64,000 nucleotides of DNA, taken from Psychroflexus aestuariivivens. GTDB taxonomy: Bacteria; Bacteroidota; Bacteroidia; Flavobacteriales; Flavobacteriaceae. The first letter of the stretch is position 1, and each line of letters begins with the position of its first letter. A program made the translations under genes and the position numbers. The notes under the pieces are model-generated. The model made no database searches. It was not told where the DNA came from and saw nothing but the letters and a program-made list of their open reading frames with translations. The stretch covers positions 123,471-187,470 of the forward strand of contig NZ_RQVT01000034.1 in NCBI RefSeq assembly GCF_004010055.1. The letters are read 5' to 3'. Below, in pieces: positions 27,406-36,500 of the stretch.

Positions 27406-27484
27406 ACACAATGAAGCTGGAATTAATTTTTAAGTAGGCCTAGTACATTATTTACAGAAGATTATTTCAATGCGGTTGATATTT

Positions 27485-28367
27485 TAATCAAAAACTTTTT
27501 TTTACATTAAACTATTGTAAGTGAAGTAATTTTAGATAATATTTTAGTTTTAAATCTAGCAAAAGATTTAGCATAATTACACGTGATCACATAACTGAAA
27601 GTATAATATCACTATCCTTTTTTTAAAATCTAAGGCTGTTTTTATGGTTTTTCTGATTAATTCTCATAGGAATGTTTAATCTAATATTATAATTCTCAAA
27701 TAGATTTAGCTGTATTTCTGTGCACAAATATCCCTTATCTACTATTAATGTACAGTCTCTAATTTATGCTTAAATATCTTTTAAATAGTTTATGCTGGGA
27801 TCAAATCTAGACTTTGGAATACACTATTTACAGAACGAATTGCATGAAGCTTATAAGCATAGTATATTGAACTATGAGACGCACAATATTTTTATCAGGA
27901 TATGCATAGGTTTGTTCTTTGCATATTTTAGAAAGAGAGTTTCGGGAGAGCTTACATATTTCCAAAGACATATTATCAATGATATAGTAATCTTGAAATT
28001 CTTTAAAATAAGAAGCTAGCTTTAGCCTGTTTTATCAACATGATCTGCTAACTTGTATCTTCTTCGATTATACACACTGCGTTTAATTTTAGAAGTAAAG
28101 TTCAAGGAAGTCTTCTAAGTAAGTTATTCAGTATTTATAACTATATTCATCGGTTAAAGATAAACTTATTAGCTCCATGTCACTCAGCTTTGTACGTCGC
28201 CGCTGGTAAATTAATATTGTTGTTTAGATATCTTTTGTAATACTTCAAAAATTCTTTCGTAAATTACATTTATGTTGTTAATGTTTAAAGTTTTGTAGCT
28301 AAAAAATTTACTGATTATCAACGATATGAGCAACTTTCTTTATTTTAAATCAAAATGCACAACGGGT
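27485..28367 (-). mobile_element. Decayed IS982-family insertion sequence, relic B
   Basis: Same orientation and same internal landmarks as relic A: ATTGTAAGTGAAGTAAT, TATTAATGTACA.TCTCTAAT, TCAAATCTAGACTTTGGAAT, CAGCTTTGTACGTCGCCGCT and the right inverted repeat ending CACAACGGGT at 28367. The left inverted repeat is not recognisable, so the left boundary is approximate. Transposase frames are broken by stops; an open frame on the plus strand at 27792-28019 is antisense to it and not a gene. The 200 bases from 28368 to 28564 hold nothing that I can support. Confidence 0.75.
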
Positions 28368-28564
28368 TATATTTAATTAATAAATGGGAAGTAAACGTCT
28401 ATTTTAGAAACAAATGAAAATTTTGAAACAGAAAATACACCAAGAATCAATAGAATATATTAAACATAAAAACCATTGCAATCAATAATTTAGAAGGTAT
28501 TTGAGCAGATTTAGAGGTTAAAAGTAGCAGCTCCACTCCTACTTGGGCTAAAAAATAGGTGTTA

Positions 28565-29506
28565 TCAAAGATTCAATTGAGCAAGTCGCTTACTCATCAA
28601 CTCCAAATATGCCGTTTTCATTTCCTCAGATAAGAAAGATTGATGTATCCATTCTTCAGCTTTGGACTTGTTTTTGGTCATTCGCTTAAAAGCGGTTTGT
28701 ATTTGCTTTGGTGTCAAGGCTAGTTTGTCTCCTAATTGTTCAAAATGTTCTCGTTTCAACTTTTTTTTCTTGCCTGATAAAGTTAAGGCTAATTCTTCTG
28801 TGTCTTCTGGAAAAACAATAGCTACGTTTAGCAGATCGTAAGCTGGGGCTAAAGCCCAACCCATCGGGCTTTCTATCATTGAAAAGTTTTTGAGATGCAT
28901 ATCGTTATTCCCTGAAACAAAAGAAAAGAGCGCTAAATCGAAGAAATAGGATTTATCTAGTAAGGTATTGCTGGCGTATTCATCAATAGCCTTCCCTACT
29001 CTTTCCATCGAACTCCTGTATTTATCGAATGCTTCTGTAATTTGAAACATGTCTAACATGTGTATTTTTTCACCAGTAGTGGTTCGATCAATTCGTTTGG
29101 TGATGTAAGATAATTCACCTGACTTTAAGCGAATTAAAGAAGATGGCACAACCCGAATACCAAATGCTTCTGCTAAACGCATAGTAACATGCTCATTTTC
29201 GGGCATTTCTTGAAATTCATCGGATGGCGGTTTAAAAATATAGTTTCCGCCCAAAGCGCCAACAACTGTTAAGCGTGTATTTATATTTTCTTTTGTTTCC
29301 TGAATTAATGACATGGAAAGTTTAGGTTGAACACCTGGTACTGCAACACTTCGTTCTACTATATTTTTTGCCAGCTCATTCATTTGTTCCAGTCCATATT
29401 CAATTTTTGGTGGATTGGGTGTGCCAAAAAATTCATTAGAGCATTTTTCATGGTAATCATTTCCACTTTGTACAGGCTTGTAGCAATACAAACATTTAGC
29501 TTTCAT
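28565..29506 (-). CDS. HipT-like kinase toxin (HipA core domain) with N-terminal zinc finger
   Basis: 313 residues. Starts with a CxxC...HxxC zinc-finger pattern (C5, C8, H19, C22), then the HipA-type kinase: a Ser just before the Gly-rich loop VPGVQPKLS (56-64), catalytic SGNNDMHLKNFS and metal-binding PAYDLLN. It lacks the N-terminal subdomain of classic HipA, which is encoded by the separate upstream gene overlapping by 11 bases. Such kinases phosphorylate aminoacyl-tRNA synthetases (GltX for HipA, TrpS for HipT) to arrest growth; the target here is unknown. Last gene of a three-gene toxin-antitoxin operon near the right end of the island. Confidence 0.85.
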   Translation of the reverse strand: MKAKCLYCYKPVQSGNDYHEKCSNEFFGTPNPPKIEYGLEQMNELAKNIVERSVAVPGVQPKLSMSLIQETKENINTRLTVVGALGGNYIFKPPSDEFQEMPENEHVTMRLAEAFGIRVVPSSLIRLKSGELSYITKRIDRTTTGEKIHMLDMFQITEAFDKYRSSMERVGKAIDEYASNTLLDKSYFFDLALFSFVSGNNDMHLKNFSMIESPMGWALAPAYDLLNVAIVFPEDTEELALTLSGKKKKLKREHFEQLGDKLALTPKQIQTAFKRMTKNKSKAEEWIHQSFLSEEMKTAYLELMSKRLAQLNL

Positions 29507-29831
29507 TGTAATTATTTAAAGGTTCTACGTGAACTGCGCCAATACAATTTCGGCAACATGCCAACAACAATCCCATACGGTCGTTTTTGTTGATTTTCCA
29601 ATTTTTAGAAGCAATATCCAATAACCAACCTTCAGGAATTAAACCTTCAAAAAAAGGAAATAGTCGTTTATCGGTAAACGGCTTATGTTTTACAGGCATG
29701 GTAAAAGTGATAAAATCATTTTTATGATGTTCAATGTAAGCATCATCATACTGAAACACATATTCACCTTCGTCTGTTTCTGTTATTAGACCAGCTAAGC
29801 GATTTTTATAAAATACTTGTCCTTGCCTCAT
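29496..29831 (-). CDS. HipS-like protein (HipA N-terminal subdomain)
   Basis: 111 residues matching the N-terminal subdomain normally fused in HipA: GQVFYKNRLAGLITETDEGEY, a FTMPVKHKPF segment and the conserved LFPFFEGLIPEGWLLDIA block. As a separate protein it corresponds to HipS in HipBST systems, where HipS neutralises the HipT kinase. It overlaps hipB by four bases (ATGA) and the kinase gene by 11, so all three are translated in a coupled way. Whether it is the antitoxin here or a split part of the kinase is not decidable from sequence. Confidence 0.8.
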   Translation of the reverse strand: MRQGQVFYKNRLAGLITETDEGEYVFQYDDAYIEHHKNDFITFTMPVKHKPFTDKRLFPFFEGLIPEGWLLDIASKNWKINKNDRMGLLLACCRNCIGAVHVEPLNNYNES

Positions 29832-30037
29832 TCTTTTAATTCTTTTAAGCTTACAGGCGCTAATTCATGCCCAAACATGTTCAGTACAAGATTTACTTTA
29901 TCCATGTTTAGGTTGGTTTTTCCTTGCTCAATTTTACGAACAACGGTTAATGCCACTCCTGTGCGTTCTGCAAATTCTTCTTGTGTAAGATTTACTTCTT
30001 TTCTACGTTGTTTAACAAACTCAGCCAATTGTTTCAT
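29828..30037 (-). CDS. hipB: HipB-like XRE-family antitoxin/repressor
   Basis: 69 residues, a single HTH_3 (XRE) domain: LAEFVKQRRKEVNLTQEEFA, ERTGVALTVVRKIEQGK and NLNMDKVNLVLNMFGHEL. It is the first gene of the operon and presumably binds the inverted repeats just upstream to autoregulate transcription, as HipB does. The product is shorter than E. coli HipB (88 residues) and lacks its C-terminal extension. Confidence 0.85.
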   Translation of the reverse strand: MKQLAEFVKQRRKEVNLTQEEFAERTGVALTVVRKIEQGKTNLNMDKVNLVLNMFGHELAPVSLKELKE

Positions 30038-30074
30038 TATATGCTTTAAAATATAAAATAAGTCAAATATACTA

Positions 30075-30135
30075 AATTATATGTTATTAGATATAATTAG
30101 GTTAAAATAGATTAGAATATATGTATTTACATATA
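30075..30135. promoter_or_regulatory. Candidate HipB operators
   Basis: Two dyads upstream of hipB: AATTATAT-N8-ATATAATT at 30075-30098, with the same 8-base spacer as the TATCC-N8-GGATA operators of E. coli HipB, and TATATGTA-TT-TACATATA at 30118-30135. Binding is inferred from position and symmetry; the region is AT-rich, which raises the chance background. Confidence 0.5.
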
Positions 30136-30219
30136 GTTTAAAATGAAAAAATTGATGTTTTGATTTGCTTTTGAAAAATACCTGAATTTTGTTTGTATTT
30201 TTCATTTTTCAACAATTTT

Positions 30220-30456
30220 GTACCTCCAAAAAATGTTAATATCGAAGCTTAACAAATAATATGAATTGAATTAATTTATTAAATCACTATCAATCAAACA
30301 CTTAATTAATTATTTTGAAAAATATGATTGTCGTTTTGATCCCTGCAAATTCCTATGTAGGAAAGTTACACTCTGGGAAGCCCTATAAAGCCTGAAATGT
30401 TAATTTCTAAATCAACACTTTTTTTGTACCTCGAAAATCTGTACCTTTTTGTACCT
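30220..30456 (+). repeat. TGTACCT repeats, right island end
   Basis: GTACCT cores at 30220, 30426, 30441 and 30451; the last three form a cluster with the consensus TTTNTGTACCTCGA, 38-68 bases inside the right attachment core. They match the pair at 5322 and 5332 and are in the same orientation. Candidate arm-type sites. Confidence 0.55.
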
Positions 30457-30493
30457 CGATACCTCAAAGCCCTGCTATAGCTGAAAACTATAT

Positions 30494-30511
30494 TCCTGTA
30501 TTGGAAAGTAA
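30494..30511 (+). repeat. Right attachment site (attR core)
   Basis: TCCTGTATTGGAAAGTAA, 16 of 18 bases identical to the mnmE 3' end at 5195-5212 and in direct orientation. Apart from this core, 30457-30654 holds no gene that I can support; chromosomal sequence should resume here. Confidence 0.7.
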
Positions 30512-30654
30512 TTTACAGTTGAATTTTAGCTATATCAAGAACTTTGTAATTCGAATCTTCTTTCTATTCTCGGTATAAATTTTACTCATAGCAAGCTTAT
30601 AATTCACTCGAATTGGCAAGTACATTTCAGTTGTTGAAGAAATTGCTAAATAAA

Positions 30655-31524
30655 TCAGTAACCATTAAAATCAAAATTCAGCATTTTCTTAACATGGGAG
30701 TAAACCTCTGGAAACTGATTTTTGAGTTCTTGTGGGGTTTCAAAAAAAGATTCTATCAATACAGCAATAAACTCAAAATTGTTTGTAAATGCGTAATTTC
30801 TAAGGTATTTTGATGCGACAAGGTTTTGTCTATAAGTTGTATTGGTTTGAATTAATTTTTTTATTTTTTTGTAATGATGTTCAAATATTATTGCACTTAT
30901 AGAATCATTATCTGGTTTTAAAAAATCAAAATGTATTGCATGAACAATTTCATGAATACCAAGATTGAAATTATCATTGTCAATATTGTAACCTTCTAAA
31001 AAATCCTTCCAAGAAAAAACAACAGCCTTGTAAGCAGGATTAAATTCACCTTTGTGATATGCCTTATTAGTTTTAGATTTAAAAACATCTGGGTAAATTA
31101 TAAAACGCTCTAAAGATTTTATCATGTAGTTCCTATAGCCAAAAGTTAGCATAATTGCAGTCGAAGCGATTAAGACTATTTGTTGATCATTGATATAAAA
31201 GCCTGACCTACCTTTAAAATTATGCTGCTTAATGAACTTAGATACACGGTGTTCGAAATATAACTTTTGCTTCGGTTTAAGATTTTGATAAAAGCTAAAT
31301 TGCGTGTTAAGTATATAAGCCTGATCTCTGGGAAGTTTCTGTTTCCTAAAATACAGATGTCTGTAAAAGGGTTTTGGTGAAATAAATTTTACCCATAAGA
31401 ACTCAGAAAAGGCGAATAATTGATAAAAAACAATGACTAAAACAATCAAGGATAAAAGTGCAGTTAGCACTAGCATAAAAAAAGAGTTAGTTATTGTGTC
31501 GTTTAAAATATAGAAGTATTTCAT
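30655..31524 (-). CDS. MtfA-like zinc-dependent peptidase (M90 family)
   Basis: 289 residues with one or two N-terminal membrane helices (FFMLVLTALLSLIVLVIVFY) and an MtfA-type catalytic region: a YPDVF strand, then NLGIHEIVHAIHFD, which gives the zinc motif HExxH, and a downstream Glu-containing helix (FEFIAVLIESFFE) that supplies the third ligand. MtfA in enterobacteria is a metallopeptidase that also binds the Mlc repressor; in Bacteroidota the role is not established. First chromosomal gene to the right of the island. Confidence 0.75.
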   Translation of the reverse strand: MKYFYILNDTITNSFFMLVLTALLSLIVLVIVFYQLFAFSEFLWVKFISPKPFYRHLYFRKQKLPRDQAYILNTQFSFYQNLKPKQKLYFEHRVSKFIKQHNFKGRSGFYINDQQIVLIASTAIMLTFGYRNYMIKSLERFIIYPDVFKSKTNKAYHKGEFNPAYKAVVFSWKDFLEGYNIDNDNFNLGIHEIVHAIHFDFLKPDNDSISAIIFEHHYKKIKKLIQTNTTYRQNLVASKYLRNYAFTNNFEFIAVLIESFFETPQELKNQFPEVYSHVKKMLNFDFNGY

Positions 31525-31602
31525 TAAGAATAAAATGCAGGTTTTTAATTTTTTTCAATATAACCTATATTTATTGAAAATTGCAAAAGCATTTATTAGT
31601 AA

Positions 31603-31681
31603 CATCCCAATAAACAAGCAAAAGATTCTAGATTTCGCTCTAGCTCTTGCGTAATTACAGGTTTGTGGGATGCTTTTTTTT
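31603..31681 (+). terminator. Long imperfect hairpin with T-tract
   Basis: CATCCCA (31603-31609) pairs with TGGGATG (31666-31672) with partial pairing further inward, then eight T. The T-tract is on the plus strand, but no plus-strand gene lies just upstream, so its client is unclear. Confidence 0.3.
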
Positions 31682-31714
31682 AAATTAAATGCTTAATATC
31701 AAAATTGCTTAATC

Positions 31715-33157
31715 TTACTTTTTAACAATAATTTTTTCTACCTTTTTTTGGTTTGATTTGGAATCTTCAATTTCAAGGAAATATATTCCGTCGCTGAGTT
31801 CACTTGTATTTATTGAGTTTGTATTATGATGAGAAGAAATATGTTGACCAAATATATCATATAATTTAACCGTAAAAGAAAATTCTTTAGTAGCATCTAT
31901 ATAGATGTAGTTAGATGCAGGATTAGGATAAATACTCAACGCACTTAATGCTGAATGTTCTTCTATAGAAAGTGGAGTAAAATCAATTAGAACATCAATA
32001 TATTCGCCTTCTTCTACATTGACTACTTCTATAGATATATTGTTGTTTTCTACTTGATAGATTTCTCCTAAGTTCAATTGAGCATCACTCGCTTCGTGAG
32101 GATCGTAATTGGCTCCAACATCTCCTAAAGGTTCTGGATGTGTATCTATTAAGACTGGTACGCAGTAATCGTTATTTGTTTCACAATCGGCTCCAACAAT
32201 TAAAAGTCCATGCGGATTTTGGACAGTATGAACAGAGCCATCAGACAAAGGGACATTTCTGTTGGTTCGGTCATCAAAACCTGTTAAACCTCTGTATTCT
32301 AAATATAATTTATTGAAAATAGTGGCGTCATTAGGTTGAATATCTAACTCATTTGGTAAATCAATTATTAAAGCTTGAGTTTGATTGGGTAATGTTTTTT
32401 CCAATGCATGTAATCTGTAGGTTCCTGTAATCGATACATTTTCAATTTCATTATCTGTAAGCCATCCTTTTTGCTGCTTTGTTAAACTGCAAGGATGAGA
32501 AGCCTGCGAGCGAAGCCCCATAATATCAAAAAGATTTCCATAACCTTGCAGCGTCCATTCTCCGTTATTTTTTATGTAAGCATTAGAATGGTACGGCACA
32601 CCAAAACTATGTATTATTTCATGAGCAACTGTACTACTGGTAATTCTAGAAAAATCATAAGGAAAATAAAAATCAGTTCTAAACCCACTTCTTCTGAATT
32701 CAAAATCGCCATCTACAGTGCTAAATGGCAGTTTATTGAAAGAACTCACTCCTGCTCCACATCCAGATGTATTTGAATGAACTAAAAGAATAATCCCATC
32801 TATAATGCTATAATCCACATCTGGTTGATTAATAATATCTTGGTCTAATGGATAACAGTTTGTGTATCCCGTTCCGAAAAGCGGTGGCTGATCAGTCCTG
32901 TAAGGATAGAGCGTACCATTCAGTGAGGCTTTACCGTAAGAAATTTCTTCTATAAAGTTTTTTACAGAATTTGAACTGGAAAAAAAACCTGAATCAAGAT
33001 CTGCCAAACTTTGTTCGTTACCATCCTGAAGATAATCAAATGGAACAACTGCAACTTCTTGCGTGCCAAGAAGAGGTTCATTTACATATTCCTGAGCTAT
33101 CGAAAAATAGGTAGATAACAAAAAGATTACAAATAAGAAAATAATGTTTTTTTTCAT
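31715..33157 (-). CDS. T9SS-secreted metalloprotease, M6-like
   Basis: 480 residues: signal peptide (KKNIIFLFVIFLLSTYFSIAQ), a catalytic domain with the zinc motif HEIIHSFGVPYH (HExxHxxGxxxH, about 206-217) and a later DIMG that can serve as Met-turn, and a type A T9SS sorting domain (LSIYPNPASNYIYI, VKLYDIFGQHI, GIYFLEIEDSKSNQKKVEKI). The SYGKASLNG motif near residue 75 is typical of M6/gametolysin-like proteases. Expected to be released or attached at the cell surface and to degrade proteins. Monocistronic. Confidence 0.85.
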   Translation of the reverse strand: MKKNIIFLFVIFLLSTYFSIAQEYVNEPLLGTQEVAVVPFDYLQDGNEQSLADLDSGFFSSSNSVKNFIEEISYGKASLNGTLYPYRTDQPPLFGTGYTNCYPLDQDIINQPDVDYSIIDGIILLVHSNTSGCGAGVSSFNKLPFSTVDGDFEFRRSGFRTDFYFPYDFSRITSSTVAHEIIHSFGVPYHSNAYIKNNGEWTLQGYGNLFDIMGLRSQASHPCSLTKQQKGWLTDNEIENVSITGTYRLHALEKTLPNQTQALIIDLPNELDIQPNDATIFNKLYLEYRGLTGFDDRTNRNVPLSDGSVHTVQNPHGLLIVGADCETNNDYCVPVLIDTHPEPLGDVGANYDPHEASDAQLNLGEIYQVENNNISIEVVNVEEGEYIDVLIDFTPLSIEEHSALSALSIYPNPASNYIYIDATKEFSFTVKLYDIFGQHISSHHNTNSINTSELSDGIYFLEIEDSKSNQKKVEKIIVKK

Positions 33158-33504
33158 TTTGAAAATATTTTGTGAGTTAGATTCAAATAATTATGAATCA
33201 TCAATTCCAAATTTAACTATTTTTTTACAATTGGCATTTTTTGAACGTGTTCAATAAATTTTTTGTTTTTTCTATGAATCAAAAGCTTATAATCAAACTC
33301 ACTTACAGCTGATTGAAATTAAAGTATTTAACATGTAATTTGATTTTTTTTTGTTAACTTTATATACTTATTGTTGAATTTGTGTTTTAGCTACAACCAG
33401 CCATCCTAAATTAGGCTAAAAACTTTTTAGATTCTCAATAGCATTTTTAATATATAACCCATTTGTATTTAATGGTTTATAACGAATTATTTAATTGATA
33501 TATT
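33158..33504. other. Divergent promoter region
   Basis: About 350 AT-rich bases between two divergent T9SS genes. Must hold both promoters. I see no convincing -33/-7 pair and no gene or repeat. Confidence 0.5.
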
Positions 33505-36500
33505 ATGAAAAAATCTCTACTTACAATCGCATTAATGCTTTTATTTACTTTATATGCTAATGCACAAGATTTCATAACGACCTGGAATATTGGTGATAGT
33601 TCCAATTCTTTAGATTTTGAAGCAACTACTTCTGGAGTTGTTAATTACACATGGCAGTCCACATCATCATCTGCTTCAGGGTCGGGTACTTTTGAAGGTC
33701 CTGATGTTACAATTAATGGCTTGCCTTCGGGAACAAGCATTACACTTTCAATTGCACCAGAAAATTTTAAAAGTTTTAAGTATATTAATATACCATTCTT
33801 TAGCCTTTTTAGCTTGTCTGAAGTTAACCAATGGGGAGCTGTGCAGTGGGAAACCATGGAAGATGCATTTATCGATGCTAATCTAGATGTAAATGCAACA
33901 GATTTACCAGATTTATCGAATTGTACAAGCTTAAAAAACATGTTTTTAAACAATTTCAATTTCAATTCTGCTTTTAATATTAATTTTTGGGACATTTCTA
34001 ATGTGACTGATTTATCGGGAATGTTTCAAGGCTGTTTCTATTTCAATCAAGCCTTAAGCCAGTGGGATACATCCAATGTTACAGATATGTCAAGTATGTT
34101 TGAAGAAGCCCGATTTTTCAATCAAAATATTGGAAGTTGGAATACCGCAAATGTTACTGACATGAGTAAAATGTTTAAAAATACAAGTAGCTTCAATAGA
34201 AATATTGGGAATTGGAATACGAGTAATGTTACTGATATGTCAGAAATGTTTTTTGGAGATATCAACTCTAGTTTTCTATCAGAATTCAACAAAAATATCG
34301 GAAATTGGGATACATCAAATGTAACCACCATGGAGGGAATGTTTAGAGGTGCTGTCTTATTTAACCAAGATATTGGCACTTGGAATACGTCAAGTGTTTC
34401 AAATATGTCAAGGATGTTTAAGTTTGCTGTTGTGTTTGATCAAAATATCGGAAATTGGGACACTTCTAATGTGACTGATATGTCTGAAATGTTTAAACGT
34501 GAAACCACCTTTTTTGCAACAGACCTACCAGAAACTTATGAATTTAACAATGGCGAAAGTTCTTCTATCGAAAATTGGGATACTGCAAATGTTACAGATA
34601 TGACAGATATGTTTGCCAAAGCTTACAACTTCAACAAAAACTTAGGAAGCTGGTCTTTAAATGATAATGTCCAACTCAATGGTATGTTAGATGAATCCGG
34701 CTTGGACTGTAACAATTATTCGCTTACTTTAATTGGTTGGAGCGACAATCCAAACACTCCAGATAACAAAATTTTAGGCGCAACTTTTTTAGAATATAAA
34801 GCAGATGCCATAAGCGCCCTCAATAATCTTGTTTTAAATAAAGGCTGGGGATTTTCTGGTCACGATGTCGTTAGTACAATCCCAGAGTTCGATATAAATA
34901 GTATTTTCTGTGAAGGAGAAACGATTCCACCATTGCCTACAATTTCTATCGGTGGAATAAGTGGTACGTGGTCACCAGAGCTAAATTCTAACCAAACAAC
35001 CACTTACACTTTTACACCAAACGATGGCGAATGTGCAATTGCTACAACCTTAACCATTACAATTAATCCAGTTGACGCACTGAATATACCAAGCTTTACT
35101 CAAGTGCCAGATATTTGTACTGGAGAAACAATTGCCGATTTACCAACGACTTCAAACAATGGAATTACAGGAACCTGGTCTCCAGATATTGACAACACTT
35201 CAACAACGACTTATACTTTTATGCCAGATGCTGGGCAATGTGCAGATACGGCTACAATGACGATAATTGTTGATCCAAATGTAACACCTACATTTAGTCA
35301 AGTTTCTGATATTTGTGAAGGCGAAACAATTCCTGATTTACCAACAACTTCAGACAGCGGAATTACAGGAACTTGGACGCCTGATATTGATAACACGAAC
35401 ACAACGACTTATACTTTTACACCAAATGACGGGCAATGTGCAACAACAACTACGGTAACAATAAATGTTGATTCAAATGTAACGCCAACATTCAATCAAT
35501 TTCCTGAATTTTGTACAGGGGAAACAATTCCTGATTTACCAACAACTTCTAACAATGGAATTACAGGAACTTGGTCGCCAGAAATTGATAACACAAACAC
35601 AACGACTTATACTTTTACACCAAATTCAGGACAATGTGCAACAACAGCGACGATGACAATAATTGTTGATCCAAATGTAACGCCAACCTTCGATCAAGTT
35701 CCAAGTATTTGCTCAGGAGAAACAGTTTCAGATTTACCAACAACTTCTAACAATGGAATCATCGGAATATGGTCGCCAACTATTGATAATACGACCACAA
35801 CGACTTATGCTTTTACACCAAATTCGGGGCAATGTGCAACTATAGCCACAATAACAATAACTGTTGATCCAAATGTAACGCCAACTTTCGATCAAGTTCC
35901 TGCTATTTGTGCAGGGGAAACAATTGCTGATTTGCCAACAACTTCTAACAATGGAATCATTGGAACTTGGTCGCCAGAAATTGATAACACAAACACAACG
36001 ACTTACACTTTTACGCCTGACGCTGGGCAATGTGCCACTACAACTACTATGACTATTGCCGTGAATCCAACTGACTCAACTGGAACACCAACATTTACAG
36101 ATATTCCAGATATTTGTTTTGGCGAAACAATTGCCGATTTACCGACTACTTCTAACAATGGAATCACAGGAACCTGGTCGCCAGATATTGATAACACTCA
36201 AACAACCACTTACACTTTTACGCCTGATGCTGGGCAATGTGCAACTACAGCTACATTAACAATAAATGTCGTTCCAAATGTAACACCTACATTCAATCAG
36301 GTTCCAGCTATTTGCGCCGGAGAAACAATTGCTGACTTGCCAACAACTTCTAACAATGGAATCACAGGAACTTGGTCACCAACTATTGATAACACGTCTA
36401 CAACGACTTATACTTTCACACCAAATGACGGGCAATGTGCAGAAACTGTAACAATGACAATAGCAGTTAATCCACCAGACTCAACCGGAACACCTACATT

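Larger units (their letters stand above)
5195..30511. mobile_element. mnmE-targeting integrated genomic island (about 25.3 kb)
   Basis: The boundaries are an 18-bp direct repeat: TTCTGTATTGGGAAGTAA at the end of mnmE (5195-5212) and a copy with two changes at 30494-30511. A tyrosine recombinase gene (6197-7336) with a zinc-ribbon/HTH partner lies just inside the left end, and TGTACCT repeats lie inside both ends. The mnmE 3' end is a known target of tyrosine-recombinase islands such as the SGI1 family. The content fits an accessory element: primase-helicase, HTH proteins, decayed genes, IS relics, a signalling/surface-protein module and a HipBST-like toxin-antitoxin. No conjugation or capsid genes are seen, so it is probably mobilised by a helper or is a satellite-like element. 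Extent and current mobility are inferred. Confidence 0.75.

Noticed and set aside
27792..28019. 75-codon plus-strand frame
   Set aside because: Antisense to decayed IS982 transposase remnants that read on the minus strand.
33227..33252. TGGCATTTTTTGAAC near the divergent T9SS genes as another sigma-54 promoter
   Set aside because: Spacing between GG and the TTGA part is too short for a -24/-12 element, and no paired dyads are present.
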